A stretch of DNA of 64,000 bases from Collinsella aerofaciens (GTDB lineage Bacteria > Actinomycetota > Coriobacteriia > Coriobacteriales > Coriobacteriaceae). Both the position numbers and the translations under genes were made by a program. The stretch lies in contig NZ_JAHONA010000001.1 of NCBI RefSeq assembly GCF_019131995.1, positions 62,001 to 126,000 of the forward strand, in the 5' to 3' direction. Each line of letters starts with the position of its first letter. Position 1 is the first letter of the stretch. The notes beneath the pieces were generated by a model. That model was not told the origin of the DNA. It did no database searches and saw only the letters and a program-made list of their open reading frames with translations. Positions 41,519 through 51,475 of this stretch are shown here, in pieces.

Positions 41519-43708
41519 TTATTCGCAGCATGCCGAGGGGCTATGCACGGGGGCGCATTCCGCAACGTGCGAATCGAGCCATTCGATATCCTCGGCAAGA
41601 TGTGCCACGCCCAGATGGTGTTCACCCGGACACACCTCGTGCCGCAGGCCATCTCTGCGACCCAGCAACTTGTAGGCATCGCGCACGATCTTGAGCTGCT
41701 CGTCAACATTTTTCAGCCCGCGCGCACCGTTCAGATGATCCTCTTCGCAGCTCTGCACCAACAGCGGGCGCGGCGCGATGAGCGAGGCAATATCGCCCAT
41801 GTCGAGTAAGCGCCAAAGTCCGGGTGTGTAGTTGCAGCTGCAATTGCCATTGAGGTGCAGCAGTGAATCACCGACACCGTACAGATAGCCCGAGACAAAC
41901 GCCTTGCGCACACGCGGGTCGAGTGCGGCCAGGTACAACGTCATGTAGCCGCCACCCGAAAAACCAAAGCAACCCAGGTCATCCATGGCAATATCGCCGC
42001 GTGTCGCCAGGTAATCAATCAAGCGCATGTTGTCCCAGACGTTGAGGCCCGCGACCGTAAGACCCAGTGGCTCGGCCATACGTGCCTGGTTTAGGCACGT
42101 CCCTCGCAAGTAGTTGTTCTCGTCATCGCCCTGGCCCTTCCAGTCACGACGGTATCCCCAGCCGCGAGCGTCGGGGCAGACGGCCACGTAGCCCATGCGC
42201 GCTAAACGCAGACCGTAGTCGTAATTGAACTTACGCACGGCATCATCGACCGCCGGCACGCCCGCAACACCGGCTACGCTAGCAGCGCCCGCTCCCTGAT
42301 GGCCATGCGGGCAGATATAGCAGCACTTGCGGCCGCGCGCATCGAGCTTAGGCGACTGCGGCTCGAGAAGGTAGAACGGCATCCAAACGTCGCGCTCCAC
42401 CTGCAGCATCGCATGGGTGCGCACGATGCCGCCGGCAACCCGCACACGGCTGAGTTCACGAATCTCAATCGGGGCGCGGTCCATAAGCGAAAGGCCCAAA
42501 ACATCGCACAGGCGAGTCCTGGTCGCAATCTTCCATGCCTCAAAATCTGCAGGAGTCTGGCCCGCAAATGCGGCAGAGCGCCCCTCGCGCTTCAGCCGGG
42601 CACGCAGCGCAGGCTCGTCTTCGCAGTACGTCTCGATGTGCACGGTGCGACCATCGGCAGATAGCCCAGCCGTCTCAACCGCATCACCGGTGCCTCCCTC
42701 GGGATCCCAGCCATCCGCACCGGCAAGCACCTGTTCGCGGGCGTACCCGGCAGCAGCCATCACATCGAGTTCATTCGCCCACGGCACCCAGCCGGTAGCA
42801 TCACCCGCCGGCCCATGCAGGATCGCGCCAGCATACTGCACGCAGTTGTGCGCCGCCGGCTTATTCCAATCCCACCAGCCTTCGCGCTTGATATGTCGCC
42901 CCAGCCAGCAATCGATCAGCGCAGTTTGCGCCCATTCGCGCCAAGGACGACCCAGGTAGACCGAATCCGGCGCCACGCCATCCGGAGCTGTAAACGAACA
43001 GCCGTGGAACACAAAGCCGTGCGGCTCGCCTTCGGGCGTCGACGCCGCCGTCACGTAGCCGTTCACGTCCATATCGCGGTTGAGCGAGCGAATCTCGCAC
43101 CCCTCAAAGTAGGCACGCGCGCCGCCAAAGATAAAGTCGACATCGCCCTCGATCCGGCAACGTCGAAAATACTGGCGCCCCACCCGGCGCGGCGCATACT
43201 GTTTGGGTCCTATGAACCCGCCCGGTTTGGCCTCATGCGGCGGCAGCGGACCCAAAAACAGTGTGTCCTGGTGCCCCTTAATGCAGCAGGCATCGACAAC
43301 CAGACGGTCGCCATCGGCATACAGGGCAATCGCCTGACCGACCTCGCGCCCATCGCCCGCATCGTTTTCGATCGTGAGGTTCTCGAGCCGTACGTCGTCG
43401 GCATCGACCAAAACGGTATAGGTCCTAAACGTGCCGAGCATTCCGTCGATGCCCGATCCGTCCCCCGAGGGCACCTTGGCGCCCAAGCCGCCCACGATAC
43501 GCACGCTATCGGCCGTCTCTCCCTCAATCGTCACATGCGAGCGATGAATCTCGACCCGCTCGCGATACTCGCCCGGATCGACGCGAATCATCACCGGTTG
43601 CTCGGCATCCGGATAGAGCTGATCGGCTGCCGCCAAGGCATCGGAAATCGTTGGATACGCTCCTGCCGCAGCCCTCGAAACGCGCAGCGTATAGATACTT
43701 TCGCTCAT
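41519..43708 (-). CDS. Fused pectinesterase and acetylxylan esterase-like hydrolase
   Basis: 729 residues in one frame. Residues 1-330 are a pectin methylesterase beta-helix: GQAIAL (Gln125), HQDTLF (Gln147-Asp148), GDVDFIFGG (Asp191) and YLGRPWREW (Arg254, Trp256). Residues 370-729 are an alpha/beta hydrolase with nucleophile Ser584 in GFSGGG, Asp657 in CEEDH and His697 in GEHHLG, similar to acetyl xylan esterase-type enzymes. It would remove methyl and acetyl esters from the same oligogalacturonide. There is no signal peptide. It overlaps the upstream esterase gene by 4 bases (ATGA). Confidence 0.87.
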   Translation of the reverse strand: MSESIYTLRVSRAAAGAYPTISDALAAADQLYPDAEQPVMIRVDPGEYRERVEIHRSHVTIEGETADSVRIVGGLGAKVPSGDGSGIDGMLGTFRTYTVLVDADDVRLENLTIENDAGDGREVGQAIALYADGDRLVVDACCIKGHQDTLFLGPLPPHEAKPGGFIGPKQYAPRRVGRQYFRRCRIEGDVDFIFGGARAYFEGCEIRSLNRDMDVNGYVTAASTPEGEPHGFVFHGCSFTAPDGVAPDSVYLGRPWREWAQTALIDCWLGRHIKREGWWDWNKPAAHNCVQYAGAILHGPAGDATGWVPWANELDVMAAAGYAREQVLAGADGWDPEGGTGDAVETAGLSADGRTVHIETYCEDEPALRARLKREGRSAAFAGQTPADFEAWKIATRTRLCDVLGLSLMDRAPIEIRELSRVRVAGGIVRTHAMLQVERDVWMPFYLLEPQSPKLDARGRKCCYICPHGHQGAGAASVAGVAGVPAVDDAVRKFNYDYGLRLARMGYVAVCPDARGWGYRRDWKGQGDDENNYLRGTCLNQARMAEPLGLTVAGLNVWDNMRLIDYLATRGDIAMDDLGCFGFSGGGYMTLYLAALDPRVRKAFVSGYLYGVGDSLLHLNGNCSCNYTPGLWRLLDMGDIASLIAPRPLLVQSCEEDHLNGARGLKNVDEQLKIVRDAYKLLGRRDGLRHEVCPGEHHLGVAHLAEDIEWLDSHVAECAPVHSPSACCE

Positions 43709-44514
43709 CGTCCATCACGCTCCCATGCAACGAACTGTTCAGGCCAGCCCTGAACTTGTGGCTGAATATGCTCGGCGCAGCCCTTAAATGCCGTTAGGGC
43801 CGTGGCGAGCGATGCCCCATGCTTTCCATGCGGAAAGACATGTAGGCTAAAGCCAATCCCGTGGTCGGCAAGAGCCTGCGCAAGAAGGAGGCTATTTTGA
43901 ACTGGTACCGATGCATCCTCGGCGGTATGCCACAAGAACGTACGGGGGAAACCCTCGCCCACCATATTCTCGATCGACAACTTTTGAGCCAAAGCGCCAT
44001 CGGCACCCGTTAGGTGTTCAAATGAACCACGATGAGCATAGCCCCCCGAGCTTACGACCGGATAGCCCAAGCAAAGTGTGTCAGGCCGAATCGACTCAGG
44101 CGATGCCGCAATCGACTCTGCAAGCCAGGGTTGGTCCCAAAGCGCCCCGAGCAAGCCAACTAGATGCCCACCGGCCGAAAAACCCATGACCGTAATCCGA
44201 TCAGGATCGACACAGTACTCTGCCGCATGGCTTCGGACGGTATCGACCGCCCGCGCGAGTTCTTGCAATGCCAGCGGATAGACAGCCGGAGCAACCGAAT
44301 AGTTCAGTACAAACGCTTGGTAGCCCATCGCCAACAAACGGAGCGCTACCGGCTCGCCTTCGCGCGGCGAAACGTGATCGTAGCCGCCTCCTGGCACGAC
44401 CACAACTGCAGGCAGCGGTTTTAAAGCATAAGCATCTTCGGTCGGGGCAAAAACATAAGACGTAATCGTGGCAGACGAGCCATCGACCCCGACAGGAATC
44501 GTTTTATTGAGCAT
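43705..44514 (-). CDS. Alpha/beta hydrolase (BD-FAE/acetyl esterase-like)
   Basis: 269 residues. The oxyanion segment VVVVPGGGYDHVSPREGEP and nucleophile motif VMGFSAGGHLVGLLG are those of acetylxylan-type and feruloyl esterases; the Asp/His are likely in HTAEDASVPV and FPHGKHG. No signal peptide. Probable deacetylation of pectic or xylan oligosaccharides in the cytoplasm. GAAAGGG precedes the ATG at 44514, and the 3' end overlaps the next gene. Exact substrate not known. Confidence 0.83.
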   Translation of the reverse strand: MLNKTIPVGVDGSSATITSYVFAPTEDAYALKPLPAVVVVPGGGYDHVSPREGEPVALRLLAMGYQAFVLNYSVAPAVYPLALQELARAVDTVRSHAAEYCVDPDRITVMGFSAGGHLVGLLGALWDQPWLAESIAASPESIRPDTLCLGYPVVSSGGYAHRGSFEHLTGADGALAQKLSIENMVGEGFPRTFLWHTAEDASVPVQNSLLLAQALADHGIGFSLHVFPHGKHGASLATALTAFKGCAEHIQPQVQGWPEQFVAWERDGR

Positions 44515-44618
44515 GTATTCCCTTTCACCATGATGCGTAGCGCAGCGCACACGGCCGTATCGCACAAGGGCTGCATTGCCGATTTATCCGACAATGCAGC
44601 CCTGGTCATCAACCCGAG

Positions 44619-46214
44619 TTAGGAACGGACAACCTTGTCGGCGTTCTGGAGCTGCAGCTCCTCGCCGTCCTGGCCCTCGATTACCACATTTTGCAGGTCG
44701 AGCACCTTGACGTTTTGCGCAATGATGCCCTGACGCACCATGGTCTCAACGCCGCAGGCCATGGCCGGGACAAAGGGCTCGGCATCGTCGGCAAAGGTCA
44801 CGTGAACGTCTTGGAACGTCAGACGCGTCACCTTGCTCTCGGGCAGACCCGTGATATAGGCCGCGGCAGCATGGCAGTTGGTGGCCTCGATATCGCAAAA
44901 CGTCGTGGCACCAAAGCCGGGCGTGCGGTCGTCGACGGGCAGTGCCTCGCGAGACTGCACGTAGTCGGTCTTGCCGTCCTTGTCGCAGAAGTAGAACGAG
45001 TTGACCACGAAGGGCGTGAGCACCTCGTCCATGCGAATGTGCTCAAAGGTAATGCCCTCGTTGACGGCATCCTTGCCGCGCCCGCGGCGGGTCTTGACGC
45101 GCAAGCCGCGGTCGGTGCGTTCAAAGAGGCACTTGCTCACGGTGAGGTCCTTGATGCCGCCGGCAGCCTCGGACCCCAGGACCACGGCGCCGTGACCATC
45201 ATGCATGTAGCAGTGAGAGATCAGCACGTCGTGCGTGGCGGGACGAAGCTCGGGCTCAATGCCCAGTTTGCCGCTCTTGATGGCGATGCAGTCGTCACCC
45301 ACTGAGAACTGACAACCAAGGATGCGAACAAAACCGCAGCTCTCGGGATCGAAGCCGTCGGTGTTGTGGGAGTTCTTGGGACCCTCGATGGACAGGCAGA
45401 GCGCATCGACGTGCTCGCACAGGATGGGGTGGATGTTCCACGCCGGGCTGTTGCGGACGGTGAAGCCGGCCAAGCTCACGTTTTGGCACTCGGACAGGAA
45501 GATCATGCGCGGGCGGGCGACCTCGCGGCCCTCCTCCGGGCGAAAGATGTTCTTAAAGTCCTTGTTCCACCAGTTGTCCTCGGCAAAATCAGTCTGACCG
45601 TCGATGGCACCACGACCATAGATGCACACGTCGTGCACGCTCAGACCCGTAAAGGTAGAGCAGTAGGTCGAGAAACTCTCGCCCTCCCAGCGGCCCAGGG
45701 GCAGCATATCGGTGCCGGCATACCCGGCGCCCTCGTCGCCTGTGACCGTGCCCGGAATGTAGGCAAGCGCCGCGCGATCGTGACGGGCCAACAGCACCGC
45801 TCCCTCGGCGAGCTCGATGTTGATATTGCTCTTAAGGAAGAGGGACTTGATGCGATAACTACCGGCGGGGATCAGCACGCGCCCGCCCTTGGGGCAGGCC
45901 ATGATGGCAGCCTGGATGTTGGTGGTGTCGTCGTGCTCGGCATCGCCCTTGGCGCCACAGTCGCGAACGTTGATGGTAAAGGGCTCAGCCGGCGTGGTGA
46001 CACCTACGCTCAGCTCACGCTCGCCACAAACAAAACGAACCAGGTTGCGCTTGCCGGGGATCAGGCCGTCGACATAGGTCTCGACCGTATTCGTGGTACC
46101 GGCGGGCTCGTCGTTGACAAAGATCTCCCACGTATCGGCGCAGGTAAAGTAACCGCCGTCGTCAAGCTCGATAACCGCCGCGCGCGCGTTGCGCCAGATA
46201 ACGTTCGTCTCCAT
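44619..46214 (-). CDS. GH28 polygalacturonase-type glycosidase
   Basis: 531 residues. A short N-terminal fibronectin-like region (RNARAAVIELDDGGYFTCAD) precedes a parallel beta-helix beginning VRDCGAKGDAEHDDT. The GH28 catalytic motifs are NTDG, VGDD, GHGAV and RVKTRRG in order. It hydrolyses galacturonic acid linkages, releasing galacturonate from oligomers. The absence of a signal peptide means an intracellular exo-type role. GAGGGAG lies before the ATG at 46214. Confidence 0.92.
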   Translation of the reverse strand: METNVIWRNARAAVIELDDGGYFTCADTWEIFVNDEPAGTTNTVETYVDGLIPGKRNLVRFVCGERELSVGVTTPAEPFTINVRDCGAKGDAEHDDTTNIQAAIMACPKGGRVLIPAGSYRIKSLFLKSNINIELAEGAVLLARHDRAALAYIPGTVTGDEGAGYAGTDMLPLGRWEGESFSTYCSTFTGLSVHDVCIYGRGAIDGQTDFAEDNWWNKDFKNIFRPEEGREVARPRMIFLSECQNVSLAGFTVRNSPAWNIHPILCEHVDALCLSIEGPKNSHNTDGFDPESCGFVRILGCQFSVGDDCIAIKSGKLGIEPELRPATHDVLISHCYMHDGHGAVVLGSEAAGGIKDLTVSKCLFERTDRGLRVKTRRGRGKDAVNEGITFEHIRMDEVLTPFVVNSFYFCDKDGKTDYVQSREALPVDDRTPGFGATTFCDIEATNCHAAAAYITGLPESKVTRLTFQDVHVTFADDAEPFVPAMACGVETMVRQGIIAQNVKVLDLQNVVIEGQDGEELQLQNADKVVRS

Positions 46215-46266
46215 GGGTTTCTCCCTCAAAAAGATGCTCTAAAGGCAAATTGTACGCTGTTGAAAA

Positions 46267-46306
46267 AGGGCCGTGCCTGCCGGCGGAATTCCGGTGGCAC
46301 GGCCCT
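46267..46306 (-). terminator. Terminator of the GPH transporter gene
   Basis: AGGGCCGTGCC (46267-46277) and GGCACGGCCCT (46296-46306) pair; on the minus strand TTTTTCA follows. Confidence 0.85.
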
Positions 46307-46329
46307 GTGATTTGGACGATATGTCGGCC

Positions 46330-47889
46330 TTACTCGGCGGGAGTTACGCTACCGTCCTGGAAGCCAACGTTGTTGTGGGCAAAGCAGTCCTCGTACTTAA
46401 AGCCGGAGAGCTCCTCGCAAAGCGCCTTGACCTCGGGCTTGACGTCGGCCATCTTGCCACCCTCCTTGACTCGGTGAATCTCGTCGCAAAGGACGTCGCA
46501 CTGCTCCTTGTCGATCTTGATGCCGCGGGCAAGGACGGCCGCAAGCAGGAAGAAGCCGGCGCAGCCGATGATCATGTAGCCGCAGATATACAGAGGCACG
46601 GTAGCGGGCTGGGTCACGGCGTCGCTATTGCCGGCGGTCTGAATGAAGCCGGAGGCAGCAAGGACGATAGCCCACACGTTGACGGCGATAGCCTGGGCGA
46701 TCTGCTGGCAGAGCTGCTGCGCGGAGCTGTAGATGCCCTCGCGACGACGCAGGGTGATGAGCTCATCGACATCGGGGATGTAGTTGAGCAGAACATCGGG
46801 CAGGTACCGGAAGCCGACGTAGAAGAACTTCCAGATGGCGAAGATGATGGGGTAGGCGATCATGGCGATGGCGACCGTGGAGGTGCCGTTGATCTGACCA
46901 AAGGCGAAGTAGTTGTAGGCAATGATGCACGCAGCGCAACCGACATTTGCGAGGTACCAAGACTTGTGGAAGCCCTTCTTGGCCATGAGGGCGACCCAGA
47001 TGGCGGTGCAGACGATAGCGACGACCTTGCCAGGCATCTCCATCACGGACTCGTAGGACTTAGGAATCTGCAGGCAGTAGACGATGAAGAAGGACAGGCA
47101 GGCAGACCAGCAGGCGGCGGCGAGCTTTGTGGAGACCTGTGCGTACAGAACCTTGCGGAAGGACTTGTTGCGGAAGGTGGAGATAACGTCGATGAAGAAC
47201 TTCTTGATACCCTCGCCGACGCTCTCGATCTTCTCCTGAGCGACCTCCTCGGGGGTGTGCTCCCACGTGGACAGGTACACGCAGAGCAGCGAGATTGCCA
47301 TGACCGAAGCGTTGACCGTAGCGATGATGAAGTAGCTGAACGGGTTGGTCTCGCCGAAGGTGCCAAAGCCGAAGCCCACAAGTGCAGCCATCAGGAAGCC
47401 GGCGGCGTTACCAAAGAGATGCTTGTAGCCGGTGAGGTACGTACGCTCCTTGAAGTCGTCGGTCATCTCGATGGTAAGCGGCGACAGGTTGGCGGTGCAG
47501 AACGTGTACGCGACGTTGTAGATCAGGTACAGCACAAAGTAGTACGGGAAGCCAAACGGCGTAGCCACGAAGATGAGCGGCTCGGCGATCATCATCGGGA
47601 TGGCCAGCAAGATCCAGAAACGACGACGACCAAAGATGCGGCCAATCTTGGTGGCATAGAAGTTATCGGCCACAAAGCCCATCAGCGGGCAAAGAATGGC
47701 GTTGACATAGATGGCAAACGAGCTGATCAGTGCAGCCTCACCTGCGGACAGGCCACACTCCGTGGACAGGAACAGCACCATGTAACTGTGCGTAAAGGTC
47801 AGGGCACCGGAATTGAGCATACCGCCCATACCAAAGCCCAAGCGCGTCCAGAATGTGATCTTGCGCTTTTTTCCGATCTTATTAGTCAT
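46330..47889 (-). CDS. GPH-family sugar (oligouronide) transporter
   Basis: 519 residues, 12 predicted membrane helices (e.g. FPYYFVLYLIYNVAYTFCTA). The cytoplasmic loop FKERTYLTGYKHLFGN and the start FWTRLGFGMGGMLNSG are typical of the glycoside-pentoside-hexuronide:cation symporters (MFS fold). Its position between GH28 and uxaA suggests uptake of galacturonate oligomers, needed since all the pectin hydrolases here lack signal peptides. The long C-terminal tail (EEL...VTPAE) is unusual. ATG 47889 follows GAGGGAG; two operators lie upstream. Confidence 0.85.
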   Translation of the reverse strand: MTNKIGKKRKITFWTRLGFGMGGMLNSGALTFTHSYMVLFLSTECGLSAGEAALISSFAIYVNAILCPLMGFVADNFYATKIGRIFGRRRFWILLAIPMMIAEPLIFVATPFGFPYYFVLYLIYNVAYTFCTANLSPLTIEMTDDFKERTYLTGYKHLFGNAAGFLMAALVGFGFGTFGETNPFSYFIIATVNASVMAISLLCVYLSTWEHTPEEVAQEKIESVGEGIKKFFIDVISTFRNKSFRKVLYAQVSTKLAAACWSACLSFFIVYCLQIPKSYESVMEMPGKVVAIVCTAIWVALMAKKGFHKSWYLANVGCAACIIAYNYFAFGQINGTSTVAIAMIAYPIIFAIWKFFYVGFRYLPDVLLNYIPDVDELITLRRREGIYSSAQQLCQQIAQAIAVNVWAIVLAASGFIQTAGNSDAVTQPATVPLYICGYMIIGCAGFFLLAAVLARGIKIDKEQCDVLCDEIHRVKEGGKMADVKPEVKALCEELSGFKYEDCFAHNNVGFQDGSVTPAE

Positions 47890-48006
47890 CGAGCTCCCTC
47901 TCTTTTCTCGATTGTCTTGTAACAAGACATTTGAGTCCATACCGACGTCTGTCTGCATGCCGTTCAGGGTGAACGTTTAGCTAGATTATGCGCGATTGCT
48001 TATGAT

Positions 48007-48022
48007 AGGTGAACGTTCACTT
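48007..48022. promoter_or_regulatory. GTGAACGTTCAC operator before the transporter gene
   Basis: AGGTGAACGTTCACTT at 48007-48022, plus a half-site GGTGAACGTTTAGC at 47968. No gene is seen in 47890-48299; the region carries these sites, a third operator at 48127 and the uxaA terminator. Confidence 0.7.
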
Positions 48023-48126
48023 GTATATTATCCTTGAACGCCCGTTTTTTGCCGTTGAACGGGCCTGAAAATGAAAAAATCCCTGCATTTTTGATTATCA
48101 AGTCGATTCAGCACCACGCAACAACT

Positions 48127-48142
48127 AGGTGAACGTTCATTG
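48127..48142. promoter_or_regulatory. GTGAACGTTCAT operator, second site
   Basis: AGGTGAACGTTCATTG, 120 bp upstream of the first site; the spacing would suit looping by a LacI tetramer. Confidence 0.6.
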
Positions 48143-48219
48143 TTCTCTGGAGATGAGGGAGGTGCCGGGCACCCTTCCCCAAAAAAGCCGTGCACGACAA
48201 CGCAACGAGAAACGAAAAA

Positions 48220-48251
48220 CGACCCCGCCGAAATTGTCCTCGGCGGGGTCG
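48220..48251 (-). terminator. Terminator of uxaCBA
   Basis: CGACCCCGCCGA / TCGGCGGGGTCG, perfect 12 bp stem, followed on the minus strand by TTTTTCGTTT. Confidence 0.88.
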
Positions 48252-48299
48252 CCCAGTCTTTGCAGCAGCTTATTCAATCACGCGCTCAACGTGTCATCG

Positions 48300-49784
48300 C
48301 TACAGGCAGACTCCGTCCTTCCAGATGCTGATCTCGTGACAGCCGCGACGCTCGGCGCTGGTAAGCTTGCCGCTCGCCGTGTCCAGCACCAGCTGATACA
48401 GATCGCCGGCAGCCTCATCGAGCGTACGCTCGCCCGTAGCCACCACACCGGCGTTAAAGTCCATCCAGTTGGCCTTGTGGTCGCACAGACGCTGATTGGT
48501 GAACACCTTGAGCGTAGGCGCCGGCGCGCCAAACGGTGTGCCGCGGCCGGTCGAGAACAGAATCACGTGGCAGCCGGCAGCCGTCAACGCCGTGGTGGAT
48601 ACCATGTCGTTGCCCGGACCGCACAGCATGTTCAGGCCGTGTTTAGTTGCCCGGCCGGCATACGGCAGCACGTCGACGATGGGGGCAGACCCGCCTTTTT
48701 GCACGCAGCCGCAGCTCTTGTCCTCGAGCGTGGTAATACCGCCGTCCTTGTTGCCGGGGCTCGGGTTCTCGTAGACGACCTCGCCGTGGCTAATAAAGTA
48801 GCCCTTAAAGCCATTGAGCATGTCGGAGGCAGCGTTAAAGACCTGCTCGTTCTCGCAACGGTCGAGCAGGATGCTCTCCGCGCCAAACATCTCGGGCACC
48901 TCGGTAAGCACCGACGTGCCGCCGCGGGCGACAACCATATCGCTCACGCGACCGATCGTGGGGTTGGCGGTAATGCCCGAAAGGCCGTCGGAGCCGCCGC
49001 ACTTAAGTCCAATAACCAGCTCGGAGGCCGGAATGGGCTCGCGCTTGGCCTGCTTGGCGAGGTCTGCCAGCTCGGCCAGAATCTTGTGGCCCTCGATCTG
49101 CTCGTCGGCTACATCCTGGCAGGTGAGAAAACGAACGCGCTCGTGATCGAAGTCACCGAGCTCGTCGAGCACCTGCTGATGCGTGCAGTTCTCGCAACCG
49201 AGCGACAAGAACAGCACGCCCGCGGCGTTTGCGTGACGCGACAGTGCCACCAGCAGACGACGGGTCTGGGCATGGTCGGCGCCGGTCTGCGAGCAACCGA
49301 ACGGATGCGGGAAGTAGTAGACGCCCTCCAGCGAGCCATCGACCAGATCCTGGGCCTGCTCGCACATGGCACGGGCGACTTCGTTGACACAGCCGACCGT
49401 GGGGATGATCCACAGCTCGTTGCGCGTCGCGGCACGACCGTCGGCGCGGCGGAACCCCATAAAGGTCTCGGGCTCAACCGACTCAACGACCGGATGCGTG
49501 GGGTTGTAGGTGTACTCGACCTCGCCCGAAAGGTTGGTCTTCACATTGTGCGTGTGGAGCCACTGACCGGGCTGGACATCGCCCGTCACGTGTCCGATAG
49601 GAAGGCCGTACTTAATGACGTCCTCGCCGGCGGCAATCGAGCGCACAGCCATCTTGTGGCCTTGCGGAATATCCTCCGCGGCCACGACCTCGCCCACCCC
49701 GGGAACCGCGACGGCGGTGCCCTTGGCAAGCGGCGACAGCGCGACGATCACGTTGTCGGCCGGATTGATCTGGATAGTGTTCAT
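48300..49784 (-). CDS. uxaA: Altronate dehydratase
   Basis: 494 residues, the normal UxaA length, with the N-terminal SAF domain (NVIVALSPLAKGTAV...VAAEDIPQGHK) and the large dehydratase domain (FPHPFGCSQTGADHAQT; LGCENCTHQQVL; ISHGEVVYENPSPGNKDGG). It dehydrates D-altronate to KDG in the galacturonate pathway. It follows uxaB by 81 bases on the same strand and ends at a strong terminator. The start is ATG 49784 with a modest AGGA site. Confidence 0.95.
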   Translation of the reverse strand: MNTIQINPADNVIVALSPLAKGTAVAVPGVGEVVAAEDIPQGHKMAVRSIAAGEDVIKYGLPIGHVTGDVQPGQWLHTHNVKTNLSGEVEYTYNPTHPVVESVEPETFMGFRRADGRAATRNELWIIPTVGCVNEVARAMCEQAQDLVDGSLEGVYYFPHPFGCSQTGADHAQTRRLLVALSRHANAAGVLFLSLGCENCTHQQVLDELGDFDHERVRFLTCQDVADEQIEGHKILAELADLAKQAKREPIPASELVIGLKCGGSDGLSGITANPTIGRVSDMVVARGGTSVLTEVPEMFGAESILLDRCENEQVFNAASDMLNGFKGYFISHGEVVYENPSPGNKDGGITTLEDKSCGCVQKGGSAPIVDVLPYAGRATKHGLNMLCGPGNDMVSTTALTAAGCHVILFSTGRGTPFGAPAPTLKVFTNQRLCDHKANWMDFNAGVVATGERTLDEAAGDLYQLVLDTASGKLTSAERRGCHEISIWKDGVCL

Positions 49785-49865
49785 TGCAAATGGTCCTAAC
49801 CCTACAGGTTGAGCAGAAGTCGAGACGCGGGCACGCCGTCCCGCGCCCGCGTCTGCGCCGGAAAT

Positions 49866-51380
49866 TTACGCCTGAGCGTTGGCGAAGGCCTGCTTGGCAC
49901 CCTCGGTGCGCACGACGGCGAGCGCACTGACGACAAACTCCTCAAGACCTGCGATCTGCGTAAGGTCCTCGCCCCACATCTGCTCGTTGGTGAGCACGTC
50001 GTGCACCAGCTGGGCATCGTCGGCGCCGGCATGGGCGGCGTAGAAGTCGAGCACGAAGGCGTCGTCCTGAGCGGTGTACTCGGTGCCGTCGGAGCGACGC
50101 AGGTGCAGGCCGTCGCCCTCGCGGGACACGAGCTCCTGCGTGTAGAAGGAGATGAGCGTAGCGAGGCTCGTCGCCAGGCACTTGGGCAGGTTGCCGGTCT
50201 CGGCAACGTAGTCCTTGAGCGTGGGCAGGTCGCGAGCGCGCCACTTAGCCGTGGAGTTGAGGCAGATGGAGAGCAGCGCATGATCAATAAACGGGTTGTC
50301 GAAGCGGTTTTCGACGGCGGCGGCAAAGGCTTTGCAGTCCTCGACATCCAAGTCGGCGGCAAGCGTCGGAATGACCTCGTCGTAGAGCATGGTGTTCATG
50401 AAGCCGCGAATGGTCTCGTCATGCATGCAGTCGCGCACGATATCAAAGCCGGCAACCCAGGAACCCGGAACGAAGGCGGTGTGGGCACCGTTGAGGATGC
50501 GGACCTTGCGCTTTTTGTACGGGGTGACGTCGGGAGTCACGAAGACGCCGGGGAGACCGGCCTTCACAAACGGCAGGCGCTCCTTGAGCGACTCGTCGCC
50601 CTGGATACCCCACATCTGGAAGGGCTCGCGCACGGCCAGGAAGGGGTCCTCGTAGCCCAGACGCTCGGCAACCGCGGCGGCCTCCTTAGGATCGCGGATG
50701 CGGCCGGGGACGATGGTGTCGACGAGCGTGGTGCAGACGGTACAGTCGTTGGCCATCCACTGCGCAAACTCGTCCTCCCAGCCCCAATCGCTTACGTACT
50801 GGTTCATGATGCGCAGCAGCTCCTCGCCGTTGTGATCGATGAGCTCGCAGGCGAGCACGATAACGCCCGACTTACCGGCGGCCCAGCGGGCGTGAAGGAC
50901 CTGGACAAGCTTGGCAGGGAAGCTCGCGGGCGGCATGTCGTCGGCCTTGCAGGACGGGTCGTAGGCGATACCGGCCTCGGTGGTGTTGGAGACGATGATC
51001 TCCAGGTCGTCGGAGACAGCGACCTCCATCATGGCGCGATAGTCGTCCTCGCGATACGGGTTAAGGCAGCGGCTGCAGGCGCTGATTACACGAGACTCGT
51101 CAACCGTGTTGCCGCTCTCCTTGCCACGCACCAGCACGGTGTACAGGTCGTCCTGGGCATTGATACCGTCGGCGAAGCCAAAGGCGCCACTGATGGGCTG
51201 CACCATGACAACCTTGCCGTTCCATCCGGTGGCCTCGTTGCCCATGTCAAAGAAGCGATCGACGAAGGCACGCAGGAAATTACCCTCGCCAAACTGCAGA
51301 ACCTTCTCGGGAGCGTCCTTGGGCAGCAGGTAGCCCTTGTAGCCGATCTTCTCGAGCGCATCGTAGCTGATGTTCTCCAT
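49866..51380 (-). CDS. uxaB: Tagaturonate reductase
   Basis: 504 residues of the mannitol dehydrogenase superfamily (VLQFGEGNFLRAFVDRFF is the NAD-binding start; KKRKVRILNGAHTAFVPGSW holds the catalytic Lys region). It reduces tagaturonate to altronate with NADH. Order uxaC-uxaB-uxaA with AAGGAGAG before ATG 51380 supports one operon. UxuB (fructuronate reductase) is related, but the adjacent UxaA and locus point to the galacturonate branch. Confidence 0.93.
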   Translation of the reverse strand: MENISYDALEKIGYKGYLLPKDAPEKVLQFGEGNFLRAFVDRFFDMGNEATGWNGKVVMVQPISGAFGFADGINAQDDLYTVLVRGKESGNTVDESRVISACSRCLNPYREDDYRAMMEVAVSDDLEIIVSNTTEAGIAYDPSCKADDMPPASFPAKLVQVLHARWAAGKSGVIVLACELIDHNGEELLRIMNQYVSDWGWEDEFAQWMANDCTVCTTLVDTIVPGRIRDPKEAAAVAERLGYEDPFLAVREPFQMWGIQGDESLKERLPFVKAGLPGVFVTPDVTPYKKRKVRILNGAHTAFVPGSWVAGFDIVRDCMHDETIRGFMNTMLYDEVIPTLAADLDVEDCKAFAAAVENRFDNPFIDHALLSICLNSTAKWRARDLPTLKDYVAETGNLPKCLATSLATLISFYTQELVSREGDGLHLRRSDGTEYTAQDDAFVLDFYAAHAGADDAQLVHDVLTNEQMWGEDLTQIAGLEEFVVSALAVVRTEGAKQAFANAQA

Positions 51381-51475
51381 CTATGTCTCTCCTTAGATAA
51401 CTGTTAGCGTGCAAGCAAAACGGGGCGCCGTGTGTGGCAACGGCGCTCCCGAGTTCGATGTGATTCGATGCGGGC

